Origin: Deltaproteobacteria bacterium | GTDB taxonomy: Bacteria > Myxococcota_A > UBA9160 > UBA4427 | Length of the DNA stretch: 64,000 nucleotides | Reading direction: 5' to 3' | NCBI GenBank assembly: GCA_029261835.1 | Contig: JAJDAO010000031.1 | Coordinates: 1 to 64,000, forward strand | Part shown: positions 49,692 to 56,969 of the stretch, piece after piece | Layout of the letters: every line of letters begins with the position of its first letter | Numbering within the stretch: the first letter of the stretch is position 1 | Program-made: the position numbers and the translations under genes | The notes under the pieces: model-generated | Told to the model about the DNA's origin: nothing | The model's database searches: none | The model's input: only the letters and a program-made list of their open reading frames with translations

Positions 49692-49781
49692 GGCGCCGCG
49701 ACGGGAATCGAACCCGTAACAGTAGGCCCGGCCGCTGCAGACGACCGAGGCCCTTGTTCTACCGTTGAACTACACGGCGCC
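49692..49781 (-). tRNA. tRNA-like gene 2, over-long anticodon arm
   Basis: Acceptor can pair 9 bp (GGCGCCGTG/CGCGGCGCC); D arm TAGTTCAACGGTAGAAC as in tRNA-Gln/Gly; T arm ACGGG-TTCGATT-CCCGT. The D-to-T distance is 38 bases, about 15 too many. Anticodon-position stem AGG-GC/GG-CCT carries an extra hairpin GGTCG-TCTGCAG-CGGCC. CTG or TGC could be the anticodon but neither has normal geometry. No encoded CCA. Confidence 0.5.
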
Positions 49782-49902
49782 GACCGGGGAGACAGCGAGC
49801 CTTCCCTGACAAGGAAGGTCGCGCCGCTACTCCTGCGTTCGGGCTGTCAACCCTGATGAACGCATCGCCCGAGTTATGAGCCAGGGCAACCGGGAGGAAA
49901 GA
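49782..49902. other. Structured intergenic stretch, no gene seen
   Basis: Contains CCTTCC/GGAAGG and CGTTCGGG...CCC..GAACG hairpins between the tRNA-like genes and the minus CDS. Could be part of the same transcript or a further degenerate RNA gene. Confidence 0.3.
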
Positions 49903-50259
49903 TTACTGCATGTCGGCGCACTGGCAACAGGCGACTTTGATTTCTTCCTGCGGAACAATCTTGCAGTGCGGCTGCGGCCTCTCCCAGCTCTGAAGGCATG
50001 TGTTCAGCGTGCGAGGATCGCGCGAGTCGTGGATGACCTTCACGCAGAACGCGACGCGCGCTCTGCCGACGTGGTCGATGAAAGCCAGGTTCACGTTGTC
50101 GGGCGAGTGAACGAAGCACACCGTTGCCGCGCAGGGCTGCATCTCGTCGAGCATGACCGGCCGCTGCTCGAAGTCTTCATGAACCTTGTACTTCGAGCGG
50201 TCGTTCACGTTCGGGATCGCGTAGTAGAGTGCCTTCGCGCCGATCGTCGGGGCCGTCAT
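49903..50259 (-). CDS. Small protein, paralog of the next gene
   Basis: 118 aa. Start MTAPTIGAKALYYAIPN; later VNLAFIDHVGRARVAF and a Cys-rich end (CCQCADMQ). Shares the ALYY opening and VNL..(I/F)DH segment with the 50256 product, so the two are tandem paralogs. Minus-strand operon with ATGA overlap. Unknown function. Confidence 0.6.
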   Translation of the reverse strand: MTAPTIGAKALYYAIPNVNDRSKYKVHEDFEQRPVMLDEMQPCAATVCFVHSPDNVNLAFIDHVGRARVAFCVKVIHDSRDPRTLNTCLQSWERPQPHCKIVPQEEIKVACCQCADMQ

Positions 50260-50582
50260 GACTGAACCTGCGCGCCGACGAAGTGGGGCGGCACGAGCAC
50301 GCAGAAAGGCGTCTCGCGGCGCTCGACGGACGTGCGGTCAGAGGCCTTGACGTAGGCCGGCAGAATGAAGACGCCGGATCGACCGTGGCTGCCGCCGAAG
50401 TGATCGAAGACGACGAGGTTCACAAGGTGCTCGGCGCGAACATGCGTCACGAGCGCTGCGAAGGCGAGATCGGGGTCGCCGGGCGTGAACTGCTCGCGCT
50501 GAAGGCCGAAGTCCGCAGAGCTTCGCAGCTCGTGCCTTGATGGGTAGTAGAGCGCGCGTGCTGCGAGTGCGGGCTTGATCAT
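50256..50582 (-). CDS. Small protein, first of the paralog pair
   Basis: 108 aa from the ATG at 50582, which has GGGAG about 10 bases upstream; the track's longer start reads into the regulatory region. MIKPALAARALYYPS, then LVNLVVFDHFGGSHGRSGVFI. First gene after the leftward promoter at about 50.71 kb. Confidence 0.6.
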   Translation of the reverse strand: MIKPALAARALYYPSRHELRSSADFGLQREQFTPGDPDLAFAALVTHVRAEHLVNLVVFDHFGGSHGRSGVFILPAYVKASDRTSVERRETPFCVLVPPHFVGAQVQS

Positions 50583-50687
50583 GTGTCGTCGCTCCCGTAG
50601 GGCTCGCGACGCAGTAGGGCGCCTCTGAGCCGGTCTGTCGATGGTCGATCGATAGACTATCCCGCGCCGGCGCGCGGCGCGGGCTTT

Positions 50688-50736
50688 GTCGGAACGTCGG
50701 AACAAGGGTATCCCCGCGCATGTAACAGTGCGCCAA
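50688..50736 (-). promoter_or_regulatory. Leftward promoter with tandem operator
   Basis: On the minus strand: TTGGCG, 18 bases, GATACC, then GTTCCGACGTTCCGAC beginning 4 bases after GGGATAC. Exact mirror of the rightward arrangement. Confidence 0.6.
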
Positions 50737-50830
50737 TATGGCAGCAGCCTAGTCGATGCCGTAGATAGCCGTAGAGTGCTGATATCTACATACTACCTAA
50801 AAAAAACCTAACATAGTCTCAAAAGGCTAA
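50737..50830. other. AT-rich centre of the divergent control region
   Basis: Contains CCGTAGATAGCCGTAGAG direct repeats, TATCTACATACTACC and an eight-A run; much more AT-rich than the rest. No gene. Candidate regulator-binding or origin region. Confidence 0.4.
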
Positions 50831-50880
50831 TTGCGCGTGGTGTAGAATCTGAAGGGATACAGTCGTTCCGACGTTCCGAC
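50831..50880 (+). promoter_or_regulatory. Rightward promoter with tandem operator
   Basis: TTGCGC, about 18-19 bases, GGGATACA, four bases, GTTCCGACGTTCCGAC (50865-50880). Drives the resolvase-terminase-head operon. Two identical 8-base half units suggest a repressor or activator site at the transcription start. Confidence 0.6.
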
Positions 50881-50901
50881 ACATTGAGCCGGGCAACACA
50901 T

Positions 50902-51396
50902 ATGCAAGAGTTTCGATTCTTCGTTTCGGGCGTTCCTGAGCCCGAGAAGCGCGCTCGCGTCATTCGACGCGGTCGGCCGATGCGCGATCGCAGTGGCGAC
51001 CCGTGGAAGACAACGATCCGACGCGCGGCGCTCGACGCGCTCGGGCTCGACTTCGCGCCGCGCGCCCCGCTCTTCCCGCTGCCGGCTCCGATCACGCTCG
51101 GCGTGCTCGTCTACCTACCTCGACCCGCGTCGCACTTCAGGACCGGACGCAACGCGCACTTGCTGAAGAACAGCGCGCCCACGTTCCCGACGCCAAAGCC
51201 TGACCTCGACAACGTGGTCAAGGCCTTGAAAGACGCGCTAGGGAGCTTCGACGGTCTCCCGCCGATCCTCTGGACGGACGACGCGCAGGTCATCGGCTAC
51301 GACCCGCCGGCCTACAAGCTCTACGCAGAACCAGGACAGCCGACTGGAATCCTCGTGCTCGCTCGTGTAATGAAGACCGCGCCCGCTCCGTGGTAG
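50902..51396 (+). CDS. RusA-like Holliday junction resolvase
   Basis: 164 aa from the ATG at 50902. RusA signature at about residues 100-140: KPDLDNVVKALKDALG, then ILWTDDAQVIGYDP, giving the catalytic Asp set that binds magnesium and cuts four-way junctions. Such enzymes clear branched DNA before packaging, which fits its place just ahead of terminase. Confidence 0.9.
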   Translation: MQEFRFFVSGVPEPEKRARVIRRGRPMRDRSGDPWKTTIRRAALDALGLDFAPRAPLFPLPAPITLGVLVYLPRPASHFRTGRNAHLLKNSAPTFPTPKPDLDNVVKALKDALGSFDGLPPILWTDDAQVIGYDPPAYKLYAEPGQPTGILVLARVMKTAPAPW

Positions 51397-51446
51397 GGTC
51401 GAGCGCGAAGCCGGGAAGCTCCCGGCCCAAAAAAGACGAGCGAACT

Positions 51447-51878
51447 ATGGGCGAACACTACTCGCACCACAAGCCGACGAAGGCGTCGCGGACGAACGTG
51501 CGCAAGATGTGCGAAGCCGGCATCCCGCAAGAAGCGATCGCGACGGTCATGGACTGCGACCCGAAGACGTTGCGCAAGCACTATCGCGACGAACTCGACA
51601 CGGCGAAGACGAAGAAGATCGCGGGAGTCGCTGGCAACCTGATTCGCAAGGCGATGGGCAACGGGCCTCAAGCAACGCTCGCCGCGATCTTCTACCTGAA
51701 GTGTCAGGGCGGCTGGATCGACAAGCAGCACATCGAGCACGGCGGAAGCGTTCGCCTTGCGCCGGCGAATCTCGAGTCTCTCGACAGCGCGCAGCTTCGC
51801 GCGCTCGCGGGCATGGCAGACGCGCTCTTGCCGCCGGCTGCGGCTCCACGCTTCGGCGAGATCGCCGCGAGCAACTAA
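51447..51878 (+). CDS. Terminase small subunit
   Basis: 143 aa from the ATG at 51447. 'RTNVRKMCEAGIPQEAIATVMDCDPKTLRKHYRDELD' is an HTH as found in TerS proteins, followed by a helical oligomerisation region. It recognises phage DNA and hands it to the large subunit. The previous gene's end contains a CCGGGA/TCCCGG hairpin. The large subunit starts one base after the stop. Confidence 0.85.
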   Translation: MGEHYSHHKPTKASRTNVRKMCEAGIPQEAIATVMDCDPKTLRKHYRDELDTAKTKKIAGVAGNLIRKAMGNGPQATLAAIFYLKCQGGWIDKQHIEHGGSVRLAPANLESLDSAQLRALAGMADALLPPAAAPRFGEIAASN

Positions 51879-51879
51879 C

Positions 51880-53364
51880 GTGCTCGACTTGCGCGCCGAG
51901 CTAGCGCGAGATCCGGCCGGCGTTGCGCTTGCAGCACGCGGCGCACTCGCTCAGCGAAGCCTGCTCGACTTCATCCGTCTGATGTGGCCGGTCATCGAGC
52001 CAGGTCGACGCTTCGTCGAGGGCTGGGCAGTGGAAGCGATCTGCGAGCATCTCGAAGCGGTCACGCGCGGAGAGATCAAGAAGCTGCTGATCAACGTCCC
52101 GCCCGGCTGCATGAAGTCGCTGACGACGAATGTCTTCTGGCCGGCTTGGGAATGGGGGCCGCGCAATCGCCCGAACCTTCGCTACATCTCAAGCGCTTAC
52201 GCGGAGTCGCTGAGCGTTCGCGACAACCGCCGCTGTCGGCAGCTCATCGAGTCAGATGTCTATCAGCACTTGTGGGGCGAGCGATTCGCGTTCGCTGCTG
52301 ATCAAAACGCGAAGCTCAAGATCGAGAACACGAAGCGCGGCTTCAGGATTGCAACGTCGGTCGGCGGAGTGTCGACGGGCGAACGCGGCGACCGCCTGAT
52401 CGTCGATGACCCGCACAACGTCTCGCAGGCTGACAGCGAGGCGATTCGAGAGAGCGCGCTGCAGTGGTTCACGGAGGTCTTGTCCACGCGCACCAATGAC
52501 GACGACTCCGCGTTCGTCGTGATCATGCAGCGCGTTCACGAGCGCGACGTCTCGGGCCTGATCCTCTCGAAAGAACTCGGCTACGAACACCTGATGCTGC
52601 CGATGGAGTTCGAGCAGTCTCGCAAGTGCTCGACGTCGATCGGATTTTCGGACCCTCGAACGAAAGAGGGCGAGCTGCTCTGGCCCGAGCGCTTCTCGCG
52701 CAAGCATCTTGAAGAACATTTGAAGCCGAACCTTCGGGCATGGGGCGGCACTTACGCCGAGGCGGGTCAGCTCCGCCAGCATCCAGTTCCGCGCGGCGGC
52801 GGCATGTTCAAGCGCGATGATTTCGAAATGGTCGACGCGCCACCGAAGGGCGGGCGTCGCGTGCGCGGATGGGACTTCGCGGCGAGCAAAGATCGCGGCG
52901 CCTACACGGCCGGCGTGAAGATGTCGACCGACGGCCGGGGAAACTACTGCATCGAAGACGTGGTTCGAGATCAGCTAAGCCCCGGCGGTGTCGAGGCGTT
53001 GTTCAAGAGCGTTGCCGAGCAGGACGGCAAGACCGTTCCCGTCGACATCCCGCAAGACCCCGGTCAGGCTGGCAAGTTCCAACGCCAGCACTTCACCGGC
53101 CTTCTCGCCGGTTTCGTGGTTCATAGCTCACCGGAGACAGGATCGAAGGAAGACCGAGCGCGCCCGCTTGCGGCGCAGGCGGAGGCTGGAAACCTCTCTC
53201 TCGTTCGCGCACCCTGGAACGACGCCTTCATCAGCGAGGCGATGCTCTTCCCGAACGGTCAGTACAAAGATCAGATCGATGCCGCTTCCCGCGCCTTCTC
53301 TCGACTCGCAACGCCGGCGCGCAGCACAATCAAGGCGGGTGAATCTATGAGGGTCTACGATTGA
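51880..53364 (+). CDS. Terminase large subunit
   Basis: 494 aa from a GTG start one base after TerS; the track start is inside TerS. ATPase: Walker A-like NVPPGCMKS and Walker B LIVDDPH. Nuclease: RGWDFAASKD, then a second Asp in IPQDPGQAGK and a third in YKDQIDA. It packages DNA into the prohead and cuts it. The similar group of TerLs (Mu-like/lambda-related) often cuts headful, which would agree with the permuted map. Confidence 0.95.
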   Translation: MLDLRAELARDPAGVALAARGALAQRSLLDFIRLMWPVIEPGRRFVEGWAVEAICEHLEAVTRGEIKKLLINVPPGCMKSLTTNVFWPAWEWGPRNRPNLRYISSAYAESLSVRDNRRCRQLIESDVYQHLWGERFAFAADQNAKLKIENTKRGFRIATSVGGVSTGERGDRLIVDDPHNVSQADSEAIRESALQWFTEVLSTRTNDDDSAFVVIMQRVHERDVSGLILSKELGYEHLMLPMEFEQSRKCSTSIGFSDPRTKEGELLWPERFSRKHLEEHLKPNLRAWGGTYAEAGQLRQHPVPRGGGMFKRDDFEMVDAPPKGGRRVRGWDFAASKDRGAYTAGVKMSTDGRGNYCIEDVVRDQLSPGGVEALFKSVAEQDGKTVPVDIPQDPGQAGKFQRQHFTGLLAGFVVHSSPETGSKEDRARPLAAQAEAGNLSLVRAPWNDAFISEAMLFPNGQYKDQIDAASRAFSRLATPARSTIKAGESMRVYD

Positions 53365-54878
53365 GCATGTTCAAGCGCGGCGGCTTCATCGATAACGTCT
53401 TTCAGTCGATTCGAACGTCTGGCGGTTCGAACAGGAAGACCGCCGGCACCGGCGGAACGAACGTCTACGGCGGGTACGTCGAGCAGCGCGAGAAGTCACC
53501 GGCTCTGCAAGGCCGCGCACGCTACAAGACCTTCAGCGAGATGATCGTCAACACGACGATCCTCGGCGCCGGCGTTCGCCTGCTGTTGAACCTGATCTCG
53601 AAACCGGCGTGGAAGTTTGAGCCCGCGACGGGCGATGACATCGACCTCGAAGAAGCGGACCGACTCGCGCATGAAGTCGAGCGCATCCTGACGGAAGAGA
53701 TGGCGACGCCTTGGCCTCGCATTGTTCGCCGGCTCGGCATGTTCAAGATGCACGGCTTCTCGATTCACGAGTGGACCGCGCGTCGTCGCGATGACGGTAC
53801 GCTCGGCTTCGTCGACATCGAGGTTCGGCCGCAGATCACAATCGAGCGCTGGGATCTCGACGAAGTGGGGACCGTGTTCGGCGTCATGCAGCGCGACCCG
53901 CAGACGCAGCGCGAGAACTACCTACCGCGAAGCCGTCTTGTGTACTTGGTCGACGACGCGATCAACGACAGTCCCGAAGGCCTTGGCCTGCTTCGCCACG
54001 CCGTCGAGGCCGTGCGCAGGCTTGAGCGCTTCGAGCAGCTCGAAGGCTACGCGTTCGAGTCTGACTTGCGCGGCGTGCCTATCGCACGCGCTCCGTTGCA
54101 AGAGCTTCGAGACCAGGTCGAAGCCGGGACGATGAAAAAGGAAGACGCCGACAAGCACATCGAGGGACTCGACAACTTCCTGAAGAAGCACATTTTGAAC
54201 CCGGCTCGCGGTTTGATGCTCGAATCGCAGACCTACGAAAAGGCTGACGAGACGAAGCAGGCGAGCGCGGCGCGCAAGTTCGACATCGAGCTACTGACCG
54301 GCGGGTCGACGTCGCAGGACGCAGTGAACAGAACGATCGAGCGCATCAACCGCGAGGTTGCGCGAGTGCTTGGCGTCGAAGGCATCTTGCTCGGCGAAGG
54401 CGGCACTGGATCGCTGGCGCTGTCGCGCAGCAAGGCCGAGACGCTCGCCGAGATCGTTGACTCTGCGCTCAACGACATCTGCGCTGCAGTGCGACGCGAC
54501 GTGGTGCGCCCGCTTTTCGTGATCAACGGATGGGACGAGAAGCTGATACCTACGGTCAAGACCGAAGCGCTTCAGCATCGCACGCTCGAAGAGATCACGA
54601 CAGCCCTTCGCGACCTTGCCGCAAGCCCGCTCGACCCCGCAGACGAAGCCTTCGGCGAGATTCTTGACCTCGCCGGCCTGACGCGCATTTCGGTCGAAGA
54701 CATCGAAGCGCGAGAAGTGAAGCGCGTCAAAGAGGAAGAGCGCATGCTCGCGGCGCAGCAAGCTGCAGCAGCGGCCGTGGCATCGCAGAGCGAAGCAGAA
54801 CCTAACGCCAAGCCCGACGCAGGTAAGTCGAGCGAGGAAAATCCCGAAGTCGAAACCCCGGAGGGTGACGAGACATGA
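53361..54878 (+). CDS. Portal protein
   Basis: 505 aa, TTG start (TTGA overlap; an ATG follows at 53367). The N-terminal arm is followed by LLLNLISKPAWKFEPATG and FSIHEWTARRR, then GLLRHAVEAVRR, all typical of Mu gp29/DUF935-type portals. The last 70 residues are a disordered acidic tail. Forms the 12-subunit ring through which DNA passes. Confidence 0.9.
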   Translation: MSMFKRGGFIDNVFQSIRTSGGSNRKTAGTGGTNVYGGYVEQREKSPALQGRARYKTFSEMIVNTTILGAGVRLLLNLISKPAWKFEPATGDDIDLEEADRLAHEVERILTEEMATPWPRIVRRLGMFKMHGFSIHEWTARRRDDGTLGFVDIEVRPQITIERWDLDEVGTVFGVMQRDPQTQRENYLPRSRLVYLVDDAINDSPEGLGLLRHAVEAVRRLERFEQLEGYAFESDLRGVPIARAPLQELRDQVEAGTMKKEDADKHIEGLDNFLKKHILNPARGLMLESQTYEKADETKQASAARKFDIELLTGGSTSQDAVNRTIERINREVARVLGVEGILLGEGGTGSLALSRSKAETLAEIVDSALNDICAAVRRDVVRPLFVINGWDEKLIPTVKTEALQHRTLEEITTALRDLAASPLDPADEAFGEILDLAGLTRISVEDIEAREVKRVKEEERMLAAQQAAAAAVASQSEAEPNAKPDAGKSSEENPEVETPEGDET

Positions 54879-55216
54879 CCAAGTGTCTGATGTGTGGGCG
54901 ATCGCCTGAAGGCGAAGCGTCTCAGCAGAAGGAGTACCGCATCCTGACGTGTCGCCGTTGCGCGAACGTCGAGGCGGGCAAGATCACGCGCAGCGACGAC
55001 GAGACTTCAGGGCGAGGCGGCAAGCGCCCGGCCAAGCCGAGCAAGTCGTACATGGACAGCCGCAACGGCGGAAAGCTCGTGCCTGACGACGCGGTTACCC
55101 CGGTCGAAGAAGGCGCGGAAGCCTTCGAGAAGTTCAAGGCGCTTCGCACGCGCACGCTCAAGGCGAAGGGTCGTCCGGGCAACGTCGCAGCATCCACCGA
55201 AGGGAGCGCCGAGTAA
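54875..55216 (+). CDS. Small zinc-finger-like protein in head module
   Basis: 113 aa. CLMCGRSPEGE ... LTCRRCANVEAG is a four-Cys zinc site at the N-terminus; the rest is Lys/Ser/Gly-rich and probably disordered. Unusual position between portal and virion genes. Overlaps both neighbours. Role unknown. Confidence 0.6.
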   Translation: MTKCLMCGRSPEGEASQQKEYRILTCRRCANVEAGKITRSDDETSGRGGKRPAKPSKSYMDSRNGGKLVPDDAVTPVEEGAEAFEKFKALRTRTLKAKGRPGNVAASTEGSAE

Positions 55217-55641
55217 TGACGACAAGCGTTGCAACGAACACTGCCATCGCAATGGTCGATGCCGCAGCCGACCTCGCTGACGTCGGATCGACCGATGCGA
55301 ACGGCGCGATGGTCTTCTACAGCGGCACGCCGCCTGCGGATGCGCAGACGGCTCTGTCTGGAAACACCGTGCTCGGTACGATCGAGTTCGCAAACCCGGC
55401 CTATGGGGCCGGCGCCGATGCTGCGCCCGGCGGCATCGCGACGCTTCTCAGCGTTCCGATCATTGACGTCGACGGAATCGACGCCACGGCGACGAACACG
55501 TTCGCCCGCTCGTTCGATCGCGATAACAATGTGATCGCGCAGTTCATCGAAGGCACTGACTACACGACCAACGCCGCAGCGTTCGTCACAGGCGCAGAGC
55601 TTGAGCTGACGACGCACTCGCTGACGCAGCCGGAGACGTAG
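55216..55641 (+). CDS. Virion structural protein (small beta protein)
   Basis: 141 aa. 'GAMVFYSGTPPADAQTALSGNTVLGTIEFANPAYG' is the pattern of a small phage virion protein found near portal or tail genes, probably a surface protein. Thr/Ala-rich, no Cys. TAATG coupling with the previous gene. Precise location unknown. Confidence 0.6.
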   Translation: MTTSVATNTAIAMVDAAADLADVGSTDANGAMVFYSGTPPADAQTALSGNTVLGTIEFANPAYGAGADAAPGGIATLLSVPIIDVDGIDATATNTFARSFDRDNNVIAQFIEGTDYTTNAAAFVTGAELELTTHSLTQPET

Positions 55642-55643
55642 GC

Positions 55644-56960
55644 ATGTCTCGAGTTTTGATCACGGTTCTCGCGCTCTGCGCCTCTGTCTCTGCGCAAAGC
55701 GTCTTGCTCATCTCCGCTGACGACATGGGAATCGAGCGCATGTCGCTCTACGGATTGAGCGCCTCGAACGCCAACACGCCGAACCTCGACGAGCTTGCTC
55801 GGCGCGGAACCGTGATCGAAACTGCGTGGTCTGCGCCTGTGTGTTCCCCGACGCGCGCGATGCTGCTGACCGGCGACTATCCGTTTCACAACGGCGTCGG
55901 GACGATCTTCAGCGCAGAGCCAGGACCGGACTTCATCAAGGGCGCTGAAGTCTTCATCCCTGAAGCCGTTCCGTCGGCCGACGCGGCCCTCTTCGGCAAG
56001 TGGCATCTGAACGACAACGATCCGGCGCTCTACAATCGGCCGATCGATCAAGGCTTCGACATTTGGCAGGGAACGCCGACAGGGTTCCCGACGATCACGG
56101 AGCCGGGAGACCAGAACTACTCGCAGTACATCGAGGCGCTCGCGGTTGCCGGCATGCCGCCTGTCGCGCCTGTCGTCAGCGGATATGCGACGACGCGCAC
56201 GACCGATCAGGCGATCCAGTGGATCGACGCACGCGACGGGCCGTGGTTCATGGCGGTCATGTACAACGCGCCGCACGCGCCCTACCACAAGCCGCCGCAA
56301 GGGCTGCACACGCTACAGCTCGGCGCGGGAGACCCGAACGACGACGCGCCGCTTCACCATCGAGCGATGGTCGAGGCGATGGATACAGAGATCGGGCGAC
56401 TGCTCGAATCGATCGACCTGTCAACGACGCTCGTCATCTTCATCGGCGACAACGGAACGCAAGAGGCGGCCTATGATGGCCCGGCGCAAGTGGGGCACCA
56501 GAAAGGCACACTGTTCGAGGCCGGTATTCGCGTTCCGATGATCGTCGCGGGCGCAGGCGTTAGACGCGGCCGCATCATGGGCGGGTTCGTGTCTGCAGTG
56601 GACGTCTTCCCGACTGTGATCGAAGCATTCGGCGAGACGCCGCCGACCTCCGACGGCATCAGCATTCTGACGCAGCTTCGCTGCGGCCGGCCTTCGCCGA
56701 GGCTTGAGCTTTTCTCTGAGCAGTTCCGCCCGAACAGCGGTCAGGTCTTCTTCGCTGAAGAGGCCGCTAGAATCGGAGACTTCAAGCTCGTGCGAAGGAA
56801 CGTCCACTTCTCGAACCCCGAGCTGATCGGCTCGAAGTTCTTCAACCTGAAGGCAGACCCGAACGAGGAAGTCGACCTTCTTCTAGGTGTTCTCACGCCG
56901 CGCGAGGCGGCTGCGCTCGGCGCCCTGGAAGAGATGCTCGACGGACTCGGCAAGACGTAA
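55644..56960 (+). CDS. Secreted S1-family sulfatase
   Basis: 438 aa. Signal peptide MSRVLITVLALCASVSAQS. Catalytic set complete: metal Asp pair in ISADDMG, formylglycine site PVCSPTRAMLLTG, Lys/His in FGKWHL, His in YNAPHAPYHKP, Asp/Asn in FIGDNGT and Lys in GHQKGTLFEAGIR. Such enzymes remove sulfate from sulfated sugars; the Cys must be converted to formylglycine by a host enzyme. It sits inside the head/virion operon two bases after one structural gene and nine before another, with the same base composition. A virion-bound or secreted receptor-removing role is inferred. Confidence 0.9.
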   Translation: MSRVLITVLALCASVSAQSVLLISADDMGIERMSLYGLSASNANTPNLDELARRGTVIETAWSAPVCSPTRAMLLTGDYPFHNGVGTIFSAEPGPDFIKGAEVFIPEAVPSADAALFGKWHLNDNDPALYNRPIDQGFDIWQGTPTGFPTITEPGDQNYSQYIEALAVAGMPPVAPVVSGYATTRTTDQAIQWIDARDGPWFMAVMYNAPHAPYHKPPQGLHTLQLGAGDPNDDAPLHHRAMVEAMDTEIGRLLESIDLSTTLVIFIGDNGTQEAAYDGPAQVGHQKGTLFEAGIRVPMIVAGAGVRRGRIMGGFVSAVDVFPTVIEAFGETPPTSDGISILTQLRCGRPSPRLELFSEQFRPNSGQVFFAEEAARIGDFKLVRRNVHFSNPELIGSKFFNLKADPNEEVDLLLGVLTPREAAALGALEEMLDGLGKT

Positions 56961-56969
56961 GGGTTACGC

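Noticed and set aside
49692-49781. tRNA-Sec
   Set aside because: The acceptor can pair 9 bp, but there is no TCA anticodon, no long variable arm of the right form and no 6-bp D stem.
51411-51436. GCCGGGA/TCCCGGC hairpin followed by AAAAAA as a terminator before TerS
   Set aside because: The + strand has As, not Ts, and read on the minus strand the T run lies before the stem, so it is not an intrinsic terminator in either direction.
56000-56541. ORFs inside the sulfatase gene (158 aa, 131 aa)
   Set aside because: Arg/His-rich readings of the other frames of a complete, motif-supported gene.
55644-56960. Sulfatase as host contamination or misassembly
   Set aside because: Spacing to both neighbours is 2-9 bases and composition is the same as the structural genes around it.
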